From Diplonema papillatum (lineage: Eukaryota; Euglenozoa; Diplonemea; Diplonemida; Diplonemidae), in the NCBI GenBank assembly GCA_030068145.1, contig JAPJBO010000161.1, positions 186,001 through 250,000 on the forward strand: DNA of 64,000 nucleotides, in the 5' to 3' direction. The position numbers and the translations under genes were made by a program. Positions 31,341 through 41,377 of the stretch are shown piece by piece. Each line of letters starts with the position of its first letter. Position 1 is the first letter of the stretch. The notes below the pieces were generated by a model. The model was not told the DNA's origin, searched no databases, and saw only the letters and a list, made by a program, of their open reading frames with translations.

Positions 31341-33000
31341 CAACCGCCACATTCGCGCTGTGCCGCTCTTTGATTCGAAGCAGCACGCCTCAAGCGATCC
31401 AGCGTTGGGCTAGCACGTGCAGCTGCCATGAAGCCAGGCAAACACTGTTCACGGGGCTTGTGTTACCTGATAACGCCGTCCGTGGGAAGTAATCCATGTG
31501 GAGGATGAGGTCAGGCTGGTCATTTTCCAGGCCAAGAGCTGTCTCGTGCTCGCTTTCGCGATGCGAACTTCTCGGGGCACCGTCAAGCGACACAGCACTG
31601 CACGGATTCGCCGCTCAGAAAGAAAGGGTTAAGGGAACATTTCGCTTGCCACACACACACACACACACACGTGTCCTTCTAGAAATAAAGGACGTTAAAG
31701 TTGCCGGCAGAGGATGCATCTCAGAAGACGGGGCGGGCGCGAGAAGAGGGGTAGCTAGCACGTTTGGTGAGATCACAAAGGAGGGGTGGAGGCGCACAGT
31801 TAGCTAAGCGCGTAGGCAGAACGCGTTTGGGTTGTTGCTGCCAGCATCGAAACTTGTACAAAAAAAGAGAGCTGGCGCGACTCCGTGTGGAGGAAATGAA
31901 AACGCGGGTGCAGTATGCGCCGCGCGCCTGAACCCTCAACGGACAGCGGAGCGGGCGGCACAGCGGGAGGCAAACGGTACTTCTTGGAAGAAGAAGCGGG
32001 GCATATGCCAACCACGATCTACTGTTTAATCTTTCCTCCAGTTGCGCGCCGGAGGCGCCCCGGCGGCTGTCGATGCCGACTCGGCGGTTTTTGTACGGCG
32101 TCGCTTGAGTAATGGTTTGGTAGGCTTACTCTACGTTAACTGTACGTTTCGTGCCGAATAATGTTCTTCCTATCAACCAACTCTACTGGGAGAATCAAAT
32201 TGTGCGATTGCTATACCTCGGCAGGTAAAGGAAGGTGCAATCATGTGAGTGCGTCGGTCGATACGGAGAGCCGTTTGAGAGAGATACGCATTTTTTGGGT
32301 ACAGGTAACCGACGGAGCTATTGCTGAGTGCATTTCCCTGTCAAAAAGTTCAATGAAATGGTTTGCCCGACGACACAGCTTCAATGGGAATCTGCTGGGG
32401 AAATGCACAACGGACGAGCCCCCGATGGAACAGTTCTCATTTTCTACTTCTATGCGCAAGGTTGTTGTTCCTGGCGTTGCGTGAGCGCTTGCAGGGGGGA
32501 TAGGTGACGGGGTTGGATCTCGGGATCCGTAGAAAGTGAACATTGCTGTCAAGACGTGAACGAATAGCCCCTGGGGCTACTTGTATTTGTACCGTGCCCA
32601 CGAAGGTTTTTTTGCGGTCGAAAAATAAACAAACTCGCTTTCACCGACGACTTTTTCACAACTTATTTTATTTTCCTCGGTGGTTCTTTCTAAGTCTTTC
32701 CAGGGCCAGAATAATGGTGGGATTCGCAGAAGAGGCAGAGGGAGAGAGAAGGGTGGGTGTGGGTTGGAGGAGAGGGAGTCTGCTGTACACCGGAGCGGGG
32801 CTGGAGAGGTGCAACCTCAGGGCCCGGATTGATGCTAAAGCAACAACCGGTACACCGTGGTCGCCTGCCTTGCTTACAAGACAGGTGGTCGGTTGGTCGG
32901 CCTCCCCCTTGTTCTTTATTTACCCTGCTTCTCGTGCGGTCGGGTTCGAATTCTGAACAACCGCCAAAAAACACGCCGTCATCGTCTTCGTACACGACGC
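31341..33000. other. Spacer between CRAL-TRIO and PH-like genes
   Basis: No recognisable gene. Contains a short (CA)n at ~31651-31670. A + strand frame at 32161-32484 has an ATG but shows no family and no GC-rich third positions, so I do not call it. Confidence 0.35.
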
Positions 33001-33004
33001 CGGT

Positions 33005-33540
33005 CGGGTTGCCGCTTGAAGGAGCGGTGTCCCGAGTGCCGCGTACATTTCCCTCGGCGCGGCCTAGCTAACGAACTCGGGGCTGCTGCAAGCGAGCAAC
33101 CTCTGTGACGTCGCGCAACGACGGCGCCAAGCCTCGGGCGCGGCCGACGACTTGTCCGGCCGGGCTGCCGCTTGCAGGAGCAGCGTCTCGATTCCGCGCC
33201 GCTCCCTCAGCGCCGCGTTGAGTGCAGCGGCTGCCGTTTGCAGGAGGATTGTCTCAATGCCGCGTAGCTCGTCTTCGCGCTAACGGACTCGGGGCTGCTG
33301 CAAGGCAATCAACTTCTTCTAGCCACGGGCTGCGGCGACTACAGTTTGCAGGAGCGTTGACCCGAGTGTCGCGTCCATTTCTCTCGGCGCAGCCTAAACA
33401 ACGAACTACGGGCTGCTGCAAGCGATCAACCTCTGCTTGACGTCGCGCATCGATGGCACCAGACGAAGCCGCTAAGCCGGGCTGCAGCGACAGTTTGCTG
33501 AAGCGTTGTCCCGAGTGTCGCGTCCGTTTCTCGGCACAGC
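33005..33540 (-). repeat. Tandem partial copies of the PH-like gene's 3' end
   Basis: Directly downstream of the stop. Pieces matching 33541-33705 recur: 33070-33225 is a long copy (CGAACTCGGGGCTGCTGCAA, GACGTCGCGCAACGACGGCG), and shorter ones lie at about 33225-33300, 33330-33420 and 33440-33540. The nearest equivalents of the stop region read GCTAGCTAACGAACTC and variants. Indels disrupt the frame. Confidence 0.8.
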
Positions 33541-35733
33541 CTAGCTGACGAACTCGGGGCTGTTGCAAGCGATCAACCTCTGCTTGACGTCGCGCAACGA
33601 CGCCGCCAAGCCCCGGGCGCGGCCCAACGACTTGCCCGGCTGGGCCGCCGCTTGCAGAAGCAGCGTCTCGATGTCGCGCAGCTCCCTCAGTGCCGCGTAG
33701 AGCGTCTCGTCCTGCTCGTCGCCGGCTGCGGCCCTGCCGCAGGGGACGGCGGCAGCAGCAGCGGCGGCCTCCTTCTTGGCGCCAGCAGGCGCCCACCCGC
33801 TGCGGTAGCTGGCGCTGTTCGCACACTGGATCTGGTGCAGCGGCTGCCGCGCGCCGGCCTCACCTCCGCACACAGCACCGTCGGCCCAGCCGATTGCCGG
33901 GCCAGGTTTTGCGTCGGCACGCGCGGAATCCAGCTGGCCGCGCGCACCCGTGGGGAGCCCCCCACGGTCGAGCTCCGCGTACTCTGCTGAGTCTGCGGTG
34001 CTGGCAGACTCCTCGGCGTCGTATGTCTGCACGCTGTCGCTCTCGTTGCCCCACGACGAGGCTTGCATGCCCCGCGGGTTCGCCTGCAACTTCCAGTTGT
34101 CCGCTTCGTCCCGCCCCGCAGTCGGGGAGGGGACCTGCGGTGGCCCGGCGCTGAGGGCCGCGGCGCCGGGGAACCCCGGGAATTCGCCCCAGCTCAGCCT
34201 TCCGGCCGCCGCGGTGTCCGCGCACGCCGCGGCCGGGTCGGCGGCTTTGAGGGTTGGCGCCTCGCAGCGGACCTGCTGCTCCGCTGGCGGTGACTTTCCT
34301 TCGCGGTCCAATCCTGGCGGGGCCGAGCCGTCGGCGGGGGCGCCGGGAGTCGTCGCAACTCCGCCCCGGGCGGGATGGGCGGGGACCTGCTGCTGCACCC
34401 CTGATGTCCCTTCGCCCCCCAGTGCTTGCGAGGTCGACCCGCCGTCGGGCATGGCTTGCCCGAGAGTCGCGATGCCGGTCTGGGCGGGTTGGACCTGCTG
34501 CTCCACCCCTGGTGTCCCTCCGCCCCCCAGTGCTTGGGGGGTCGACCCGACCTCGGGCTGGCAGTCGCCGGCTGAAGACTCGCTGGGGGGCGATGAGACC
34601 GAGTGCCGCTGCCCGAGACTCGCGTCTTCATCCCGGGCAGGATGCACCTGTTGATCCCCCCCTGGTGTCCCTCGGCCCCCCAGAGCTTGCGAGGTCGACC
34701 CGACCTCGGGCTGGCAGTCGCCGGCTGAAGACTCGCTGGGGGGCGATGAGACCGAGTGCCGCTGCCCGAGACTCGCGTCTTCGTCCCGGGCGGGATGCAC
34801 CTGTTGATCTCCCCCTGGTGTCCCTCCGGGCCCCAGTCCTTGCGAGGTCAACCCGCCGTCATGCTGCTCGCTGTTCGCCTGCCCCGGGTCCCCAGCCGAA
34901 GACTCGCTGGGCGGCGATTGCCGCTGCCCGAAACTCGCGTTTTCACCCCGGGCGGGATGGGCCTGTTGTACCACCCCGGGTGTCCCTCGGCCCCCCAGTC
35001 CTAGCGAGGCCAACCCGCCGTCAGGCTGCTCGCTGTTCGCCTGCCCCGCGTCGCCCGCCGACGACTCGCCCCGGGCAGGCTGGACCTCTTGCCCCACCCC
35101 TGGTGTCCCTCCGCCCCCTAGCACTTGGGGGGTCGACCCACCGTCGGGCTGCGGGTCACCGGCCGAAGACTCGCTGGGCGATGACGAGAGGGAGTGCTGC
35201 TGCCTGAGAGTCGCGATCTCGTCCCGGGCGGCCTTGAGGAGGCGGGCCCTCGCTTTGAGCTTCTCGTGTGCGTCGAGGATGAGCTCTGTCTTCATCCGGG
35301 AGTGGGACACAAGTCGGTCGTTCTGCAAAGTGGTCGGACAGACTGACAGGACGGCTGTAGACACACAGCGGCGGACGGCTTCAAAAGCTTCGACGTTGGG
35401 CATGAGGAGTGATATCCCGCCCACGTGGTCGGTGCCGGCGGTGCCGACGACTTGGGAGACCCAGAGCTCGTGCTCCGAGACGCGGCGCATGGGCGCGTTG
35501 CGGACGAAGACGGCCTCCTTGCACTGCGCGCGGCCGGGCGAAGGGTCGTGCCGGGAGCGCTTGAAGAAGCAGAGCACCGGCCCGGCGACGACGAGGTGCC
35601 GCTGCCGCCACGCGCCGGCCGAGCGCAGCTGCACGCCTTCGTGGCACGGCCCCGCGTCGGTCAGCGCGGCGAGGCTGTCGAGCGCAATCCGCTTCGTGGC
35701 CCACGACAGCACTTCGACTTCATCGGCGTTCAT
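33541..35733 (-). CDS. PH-like domain protein with 51-residue repeats
   Basis: 730 residues from the ATG at 35733 to TAG; no intron needed. Residues 30-128 look like a pleckstrin-homology domain: HEGVQLRSAGAWRQRHLVVA, then VLCFFKRSRHD and a C-terminal helix VEAFEAVRRCVSTAV. A predicted helix/coiled coil (145-178: SRMKTELILDAHEKLKARAR) follows. Residues 180-440 hold about six imperfect 40-51-residue repeats (PSESSAGD, GLGGxGTPG, QQVHPARxE), Gly/Ser/Pro/Gln-rich and probably disordered; the two best copies are exactly 153 bp apart in DNA. The C-terminal 60 residues (LRELRDIETLLLQAAA, then LAASLRDVKQRLI) are helical. PH domains often bind phosphoinositides or proteins; partners are unknown. Both ends of the gene are duplicated in its flanks. 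Confidence 0.82.
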   Translation of the reverse strand: MNADEVEVLSWATKRIALDSLAALTDAGPCHEGVQLRSAGAWRQRHLVVAGPVLCFFKRSRHDPSPGRAQCKEAVFVRNAPMRRVSEHELWVSQVVGTAGTDHVGGISLLMPNVEAFEAVRRCVSTAVLSVCPTTLQNDRLVSHSRMKTELILDAHEKLKARARLLKAARDEIATLRQQHSLSSSPSESSAGDPQPDGGSTPQVLGGGGTPGVGQEVQPARGESSAGDAGQANSEQPDGGLASLGLGGRGTPGVVQQAHPARGENASFGQRQSPPSESSAGDPGQANSEQHDGGLTSQGLGPGGTPGGDQQVHPARDEDASLGQRHSVSSPPSESSAGDCQPEVGSTSQALGGRGTPGGDQQVHPARDEDASLGQRHSVSSPPSESSAGDCQPEVGSTPQALGGGGTPGVEQQVQPAQTGIATLGQAMPDGGSTSQALGGEGTSGVQQQVPAHPARGGVATTPGAPADGSAPPGLDREGKSPPAEQQVRCEAPTLKAADPAAACADTAAAGRLSWGEFPGFPGAAALSAGPPQVPSPTAGRDEADNWKLQANPRGMQASSWGNESDSVQTYDAEESASTADSAEYAELDRGGLPTGARGQLDSARADAKPGPAIGWADGAVCGGEAGARQPLHQIQCANSASYRSGWAPAGAKKEAAAAAAAVPCGRAAAGDEQDETLYAALRELRDIETLLLQAAAQPGKSLGRARGLAASLRDVKQRLIACNSPEFVS
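34380..35200 (-). repeat. Intragenic ~153-bp coding repeat of the PH-like gene
   Basis: In-frame units with CGCTGGG(G)GGCGATGAGA, CTGCCCGAGACTCGCGTCTT and CCCTGGTGTCCCTC. The copies at about 34551 and 34704 are nearly identical over 150 bp; others have in-frame deletions. Copy number could vary between alleles. Confidence 0.8.
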
Positions 35734-36039
35734 GCGGGTTGTGTTCCTTTCTTCTCTTCACTCCCCTCTCCCCAACGACGGGCGAGTGAGTGCCGGGTTA
35801 GGATCCTTCGGCTGGGTTAGGTTCTGAACTAACGAATTAGGAGTCGGAATTGCCGCATTCGGCTAGGTTCCGGGGTGATGAATTGGCAGTCGGAATTACC
35901 ACATGCAAGCTGGTACATCCCCGTCTCCTGGAACTGCCTCGAACTGCCCTGCGGCTGGTTACCACGGTGCAGCACGGTCTACCAGGTCCATCCCTGTCTC
36001 CTGGAGCTACATAAAATTACCTCTATCACGGTACTTCCG

Positions 36040-36170
36040 AAAGCAGCTGAGGACGAAGTGCAAAACCGGGTCTCGAGGGCGAAGACGAAGAGGTGACGAT
36101 CAACCTCGGCAACTTCACAGAAGACAACACGGGCATCGCCCAGGCGCCGTAAGGAAGCAACCATAGATCC
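36040..36170 (+). pseudogene. Repeat family X: fragment ending EDNTGIAQAP
   Basis: On the + strand GEDEEVTINLGNFTEDNTG then IAQAP and a stop form a short clean frame. A related copy at 51.355-51.43 kb reads SEDEEATINL but frameshifts afterwards. Upstream codons contain a stop eight codons away, so this is at most a terminal piece of a gene. No family recognised. Confidence 0.4.
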
Positions 36171-36254
36171 GCAACCGATGAGCCTGGACGAGAGCGAAGC
36201 GCCAAACGCGCGCCTGAACGCGACGATCAAGACGGCTTCATCTATAATCAGCCG

Positions 36255-36660
36255 GCGCACTTGAAGCAGAGCACCGACCCGGCGGCAGCGGCGAGGTGCC
36301 GCTGCCGCCACGCTTCTGACAGCAACTGTAGTGCCTGGTTTGTTCCTTCGATTGGGCTAGGTTCTGGTGGAGTGCAAGACACAAGAACTGTAACACAAAA
36401 TGCGTGGTTTCCAAGGTGTTCTGGTGGGTTTAAAGGTGCTCCGGGGGGTTTAAAGGGGTTCTGGGGGGGTCTTCCAAGGATGGCACCGGGAAACCAGCCT
36501 TATCTAGAGACTCCTGCGGACTGGTCGGAATCTCCTTTTTTTCGTCCTGCTTCTAGGCGCCCTCCTCATCTGACTTAAGAGTCAAAAGAGTCTTTCTCTG
36601 AGACTGCGCACGAGGGCGTTGCGACGATGACGGCCTTGCACTGCCCACGGTCGGGAACTC
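36255..36660 (-). pseudogene. Decayed copies of the PH-like gene's 5' coding part
   Basis: 36261-36312 matches 35559-35612 (GAAGCAGAGCACCG, CGAGGTGCCGCTGCCGCCAC) and 36596-36655 matches 35480-35535 (GACGGCC..TTGCACTGC). They lie upstream of the gene, are out of order and out of frame, and continue the pattern of end-duplication. Confidence 0.7.
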
Positions 36661-36740
36661 AGACCCACATCCTCGCAGGCACGTTCCGTTTAGGCGACAT
36701 CCCACCCCGTCCGCATGCTTTAGAGAGTCGACCTGATCTC

Positions 36741-37304
36741 TCAGCGTTGACGTGCAGGGCACTGGGCAGAAGTCACATTCCACTGATGAAGCGAAATGCT
36801 GTGGTTTAAGTAACCAGTTGGTTTCCTCTTGTTCGTAACAGTTCCAAGCTGACACTTCATTGCGGGCACAACATACAAGAAGGCCGCTCTTGCACGGCTA
36901 CCCATGGCTTTGTCTTCACTAGAACGATAAAGGGAAAACGGAAAACACGCGCGTTCTTTAGACGTTACCGATGACGAACGTATGTCCCCGGCAACAGGTG
37001 GCTTCATGAGGTTCCTCGGACCAACACGCCCGTGCACGTGCTGGGTGGCCATGGCCTTGCCTTCACTAGAAGAATAGAGGTGATGCGGAATAGCGGAGGA
37101 CGTCAACGATGACGAACGTACGTCTCTGTCGATAGGTCGCACCATGCTGCTGGCGGTGTGCCTCAGACTCACGCCCCACACACTCCTCACTCTTGCATGC
37201 TGGCTGGCCACGGCGTTACCGTCACTAGAAGAATAGAAGTGATGCGGAAAAGCGGAAAACAGGCGCTTCTTAGACGACAACGATGACGAATCGATAGGTT
37301 GCAC
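36741..37304 (-). CDS. Open frame with in-frame ~50-residue repeats, uncertain gene
   Basis: 187 codons open on the minus strand across three tandem units spaced 147 and 159 bp (both multiples of three). Shared peptide: RSSS(L/V)TS, IPHHLYSSSEGKA, M(A/G)xQH. Units also share TCACTAGAAGAATAGA in DNA. It starts with a non-ATG codon in this reading, third positions are not GC-rich, and no family is recognised. The preserved frame may be chance in a satellite; I would not rely on it. Confidence 0.25.
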   Translation of the reverse strand: MQPIDSSSLSSKKRLFSAFPHHFYSSSDGNAVASQHARVRSVWGVSLRHTASSMVRPIDRDVRSSSLTSSAIPHHLYSSSEGKAMATQHVHGRVGPRNLMKPPVAGDIRSSSVTSKERACFPFSLYRSSEDKAMGSRARAAFLYVVPAMKCQLGTVTNKRKPTGYLNHSISLHQWNVTSAQCPARQR

Positions 37305-37911
37305 CAGTGTGCCTCAGACGCACACCTTCTCACTAGAAGAACAACGGAGATGCGGGAAAGCGGAAGCTCCATAAGGCTAGCAGTGTGCGCATGCAGGAAG
37401 TGGTTGTCCTTACTTTTTTTGAGGAAACGCACCGGGTCAGTGGATCGGTCATGTCAGGGGCAGTAGCTAGTTTGCTAGAGGTAACGTCTACCGCTTCGAC
37501 CCCCCCCCTTTTTCTTCACCTTGTCATGCACACAGGGTTATTTTAGCTTCTCAGGTTCCGTATCCCGGGTCTTGTGGGGGGACGGTTTTTTTCCTTTGCA
37601 GAATATTCAGACGGGGGCCCAAATGGTTCCTCCTACGGACCCCTGCTGGTTGTCCGCTCCGGGGAACTTTGAGGGTTCGACGTGAAAGGCTGGCCTTTCA
37701 GTCCGGTTGGCCGCCGGGAGGAGGCAAAAAACGTGCGGGAACGAGCTCCCCAGCCAGCAGGGTCCGCGACCAGCCGGGTGCCTGCGAATGCCTGCCGAGT
37801 GTCACTCATCTGAAACTCTTTTTTCCAAAAAATCAGTCCTTTGAAATGTGAACCTTCACGAGACTGGACGGTGGCTTCGGGGAGTTGCATGCAGTACGCC
37901 GCCAGCTACTA

Positions 37912-38100
37912 ATTTAGAGTTAAAGTTCGCTTGAAATTCCGGGGTTTTAGGGTTTCCGTGTGACCGTTCATGAATGGGTTCTCTTAGAGCAAGAAAGGGC
38001 TATGTGGTTACGGGTTGTATATTTAGTGCACGCTTTCGTTATGGGTTATGGCTAGCCCCTAACGAACGTAACAAAATACTCGAGGGACTGCCTTGTGCAT
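37912..38100 (+). repeat. Repeat family E, long copy
   Basis: TTTAGAGTTAAAGTTCGCTT, GGGGTTTTAGGGTTTCCGTG, GTTCATGAATGGGTTCTC, GTGCACGCTTTCGTTATGGG. Nearly identical to 40.45-40.60 kb. It is followed by family F (38.13-38.36 kb). Bases 37305-37911 hold no recognisable feature beyond a C-run (37500-37508). Confidence 0.7.
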
Positions 38101-38129
38101 ACTTCGACGGAGGGGGGAAGAAAACAATA

Positions 38130-38360
38130 CGACTACAAAGTGGGTCTTTTTTGTTGATCGCTTACACCCGCCACTGAGCCCAGAAACACCTGTGTTTCGT
38201 GTGAGCTACACTCCTTTGAGGTTTTGGAATATTGCTGCGATAGTGGGGAGTCAGGCATCGTGCCGATGAGTACCACACTATGATGCATTACCTCCTTTGA
38301 GATTTCGCAACTGGCAGTCTCCTCAAGTATTTCCTCCGATAAACGCAGGTGCATACAAAA
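38130..38360 (+). repeat. Repeat family F, copy downstream of E
   Basis: CTACAAAGTGGGTCTTTTTT, CACCTGTGTTTCGTGTGAGC and GGCAGTCTCCTCAAGTATTT, as in 4131-4600 and, inverted, 52.67-52.93 kb. E and F adjoin here, and their junction sequence (ATACTCGAGGGACTGCCTTG) reappears inverted at 52.97 kb, so they form one composite repeat. 38361-38890 includes a family B-like piece near 38530. Confidence 0.7.
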
Positions 38361-38914
38361 AAAGTATCGCAAAGAGAGGCAACTGAGCCTGCAGATGCAA
38401 CCAAGAATGGACTGCTGGGTTGAGGATCATCTTTTTTCTCCGGTTGCCACATCTGCCGAAGGTGGGGTGCATTGAAAAAGGTCAGAGTTTGATCTGCACA
38501 GGACACCTCGAATTGAAAGATAGCGGGGGGAAAATGTTTCTTGGGTTTGAAGAGCGCGTGGTGCTTGCACCACTGAGGCCAGGTTATTTAACCGCGGATT
38601 TAGTGAAGGATTGTTCAGGAAACGGTCGCGAGCGAAACCCGACCAGGTAACGACCATTTCACTGTCTTCTTTGTCTTGTGATGCGAACATCACGAGGTGC
38701 TGTCCGAAGACAGGGGGGGGGGAGCGGACTGGTTCAGCGCCGCTATGGTTTTGCGAACCGGTTCGACGCCTGGCTTCTCGGAGTTTTCTTTCGGCTATAG
38801 TACCTCTTTTCCGTTTTGTTCATTTTCGTTTATCGTCATCGTAAGGGGCAGCAGCTGGATCTGGCCACGTCAGGACGGATCTTGGTACGAGCACGAGCGT
38901 ACCGGGAAAGCCTG

Positions 38915-39124
38915 CTACACGGGAGCCAAGCTACGTGTTCGGCGGTGCTGCAGAGCCACGGGCCTGCGGGCCAAGTGGCTACCGATTTCCCGAACTAAAG
39001 CATCAAGGCTCGGCGCACCTTGGGGCTTGGCGCTCGCGCTGAACACAAGCTCGTCGAGACGGTCAGCCTCAGGGCAGAGCGGACGATGTGCTGCTTCGTC
39101 CCAAGCTTTGCGAGATGTGGTTGA
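38915..39124 (-). CDS. Candidate terminal exon (repeat T, intact copy)
   Basis: On the minus strand, after GTGACAG/TC, 69 sense codons run to TAG: STTSRKAWDEAAHRPLCPEA, DRLDELVFSASAKPQG, APSLDALVREIGSHLARRPV. It is GC-rich like the confident genes, whereas its homologue at 18092-18380 is frameshifted. Phase 0 at the acceptor would fit an exon ending AGGAAA/GTACTT at 40621, but that link is speculative. No domain recognised. Confidence 0.4.
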   Translation of the reverse strand, partial: STTSRKAWDEAAHRPLCPEADRLDELVFSASAKPQGAPSLDALVREIGSHLARRPVALQHRRTRSLAPV

Positions 39125-39255
39125 CTGTCACGTTCCTGGACCCAGCGCGGCCTTTTTCTTCTTGTTCTTCTTCTTCTTTCTTCGTGGTAGTGAAACGCGC
39201 GTTACGCTCTCGCTATTTACTTATTTTCGGGGGGTCTGCGGGCGTGAGTGTGGGC

Positions 39256-40140
39256 GTGATTCACGCGCGTACCAAAAAAAGCCCGTTTTGGTACGCGCGT
39301 GAATCACGCGTGCGACGCGTGTCACACGCGTGAAGAGCGTGGGAAGAACCCCACGGATTCTGTCCTTTACAGGCTTCGCAGGGCCGTTCGTACTCGTGAA
39401 CGGCGCTACGCATGTCGTCGTGTCAACCTCGTGCAACGTGTTTCCGACTGGGCGGGGGAGTGGTGGCTGGCGCCAAAATGTTACACAACAGAATAATGTC
39501 CCTTACCAAATTCAGGTTCTGTCGGACGCCGCGCAACCCCTCAGCTTCACTACATTCATGAACTGGGACCAGATTCCCACGTAGGTGTGAGGTTTCGTGT
39601 AGGTTGCATGGCTTCAGCAATGTAGCGCTCCCAAATATCCTGTGCCAAGCCGATGCCTCGGGGAAGGCACCTCCGGTCCTCTAGGGACATGACTCTGTGT
39701 GCTGATCATCGCAACCAGGGCCTGGGGTGAGAAGTGGCGGAGGGCTTTCCAGAACATGATTCCACTGCCATTCGCTGGATCAGTGAGTCTAGATTTGATG
39801 ATGGTGAGCATCACATCCGCCTTAACCCAGTCGGAGGCATCTCGAAAGCTGTGGTACTGTCTCATGAACAGAGCCGACGATGACGTTGTCCGTTGCGTGT
39901 TGATCACAGCTCTGATTACCTCCTCCCAGCGCACCAGCCACCCTCGCGGCGCTCTTCAACTCCCTTCGGTTTGCAACTCAACAAGCCCTGCAACGGACAT
40001 GAAGCGCGTGGACAACCTCCTACTCTACTACACTACTGCCTGTGGAAGGGTACGACGTGCTCAGCGCACTAAAACAGACATTTTTGAATCACGCGCGTGA
40101 AAAAAAAACGGAGCTTTTTTAGTCACGCGCGTCGCGCGTA
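39256..40140. mobile_element. Candidate element bounded by CACGCGCGT palindromes
   Basis: The left boundary is a perfect 22-bp hairpin (GTGATTCACGCGCGTACCAA and its inverse, 39256-39277 and 39286-39307). The right boundary near 40085-40135 has GAATCACGCGCGTG, an A-run, a T-run and GTCACGCGCGTC. Inside, a minus-strand frame at 39614-39934 (ALFMRQYHSFRDASDWVKAD, GIMFWKALRHFSPQAL) is open but not assignable, and uses AT-richer codons than the host genes. Its likely origin is a transposon; superfamily unknown and no target duplication identified. Confidence 0.4.
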
Positions 40141-40449
40141 TTTTGCGACGAGTGGGAGGGCGAGCTGGCGGAACGCGCGTTTCACTACCATGTTTCTTCG
40201 TATATCGCCAGCGCCCTTGGCATGGACCCCGATGCGTGTTTGCAAAAAAAAAGAAAAAAACAAAAAAAAAGTGCAACCGGGCATCCCCGGTTATGGGGCG
40301 TAGAGGGGAAAGCGTAAAGGCCGGAGGAGTGCTTCACATTCACATCCTGAGTCAGAAATTCAAGCGCACAGTGTCCCTTTGCAAATTGCGTCTCTTCACT
40401 TACCGTGTTCAGAAATTTGTTGGACCAGACAAAAGTCCCAAGCTGCCTT

Positions 40450-40600
40450 TTTTTAGAGCTAAAGTTCGCTTGAAATTCCGGGGTTTTAGGGTCTCCGTGT
40501 GCCCGTTCATGAATGGGTTCTCGTAGAGCAAGAAAGGGCTATATGGTTACGGGTTGTATATTTAGTGCACGCTTTCGTTATGGGTTATGGCTAGGGACTG
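40450..40600 (+). repeat. Repeat family E, second long copy
   Basis: Near-identical to 37912-38060, including GTTCATGAATGGGTTCTC and the GTTATGGGTTATGGCTAG end. It lies between the two candidate exons of the gene starting at 40789. A (A)n/(AC)-rich tract at 40245-40275 precedes it. Confidence 0.65.
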
Positions 40601-40614
40601 TTTGTGACCGACAC

Positions 40615-40789
40615 CAAGTACTTTCCTTCGTGGAATTTTTCCCTCGGCGTGCACGGTGTCGCATGAGGGATAGAACACACAAGTTGTTCTTTCATCAGCT
40701 TTCGCCTCCTCCGTGGGCCACTCAACCGCGGCCACGTCCTTCCATTTCACAGTAGAAAGATCAATGTCGTCACGATGAACGGCGGGCAT
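40615..40789 (-). CDS. Candidate first exon of an unrecognised gene
   Basis: From the ATG at 40789 the minus strand reads MPAVHRDDIDLSTVKWKDVA, AVEWPTEEAKADERTTCVFY, PSCDTVHAEGKIPRRKVLG, well-formed and soluble-looking. It leads to donor-like sites AAA/GTACTT (40621) or TTG/GTGTCG (40615). Translation beyond enters repeat E. The sequence immediately 5' is repeat D; another D copy at 50.85-51.00 kb even includes the first ~20 coding bases. I recognise no domain. A downstream partner exon may be 38915-39124. Confidence 0.4.
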
Positions 40790-40794
40790 TTTCA

Positions 40795-40930
40795 CTTACG
40801 TCCCTTTTTGTTTGTGCGCACTTCCTTCAAACCTGTTTTGTTCATCTAACGGGAGTGAGGATAGTACGCTGCCATCGATCTGTTTTTGTTCTTGACAAAT
40901 TGCATTTGTGAGACACAAAAAAATCCGAGA
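40795..40930 (-). repeat. Repeat family D, copy upstream of candidate first exon
   Basis: The reverse complement contains GTTAGATGAACAAAACAGGT and AATGCAATTTGTCAAGAACA, as in the dispersed copies. Its position directly 5' of the ATG at 40789 suggests this is the source locus of family D. Confidence 0.6.
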
Positions 40931-41194
40931 TTTGTTTGGCCCATGTCCGGTCCAACGTTTTTCTGAAAACGGGAATATGCTGGCAACCCGATTTTTTTCG
41001 GCACAGGTTTGCGGAACGTTTGAAGAAGCGCGATGCTCCTCAGAGCGGAAATTCGCTTGAAGCCCGGCCTTTTTTTCTTCAAGAGCCTGGGAGTGACTCT
41101 CGGCAACTTCTTGTTTATTCGCGCCCTCGTCGGACGCTCCTTTGAGAACGGTATCCGCAGAGGGCGGCGCCGACCCGCCCACGTTCTTTGCACG

Positions 41195-41377
41195 ATGAGC
41201 GCCGCCGAAGACGCCTGCGAGTCCCTCAATGGAACTATGTATTCGCTCTCTCTTGTACTTGGTTTTGTTGTTGCTGGTGTTGTTGTTGCTTTGTGGGTGA
41301 AACGAACCGTATACCTATTTTTTTTTTTTTTTTTCTTCTGTTTTGTTTCTTTTCTTTCTTTCCTAATTACGTCCTGA
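41195..41377 (+). CDS. Small single-pass membrane protein or first exon, candidate
   Basis: + strand ATG in CACGATGAGCGCCGCCG context. The protein starts MSAAEDACESLNGTMYSLSL and continues VLGFVVAGVVVALWVKRT, a convincing single membrane helix with a positive (KR) flank. After that the frame runs into a T-run (FFFF) and ends TGA at 41377; the T-run part is unlikely to be protein, so a donor near AACC/GTATAC (~41311) or a truncated gene is possible. The only + strand gene candidate that I rate above noise. Confidence 0.35.
   Translation: MSAAEDACESLNGTMYSLSLVLGFVVAGVVVALWVKRTVYLFFFFFFFCFVSFLSFLITS

Noticed and set aside
34254..35207. 317-codon plus-strand frame opposite the PH-like gene repeats
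   Set aside because: Low-complexity Arg/Pro/Ala frame created by in-frame repeats on the other strand.
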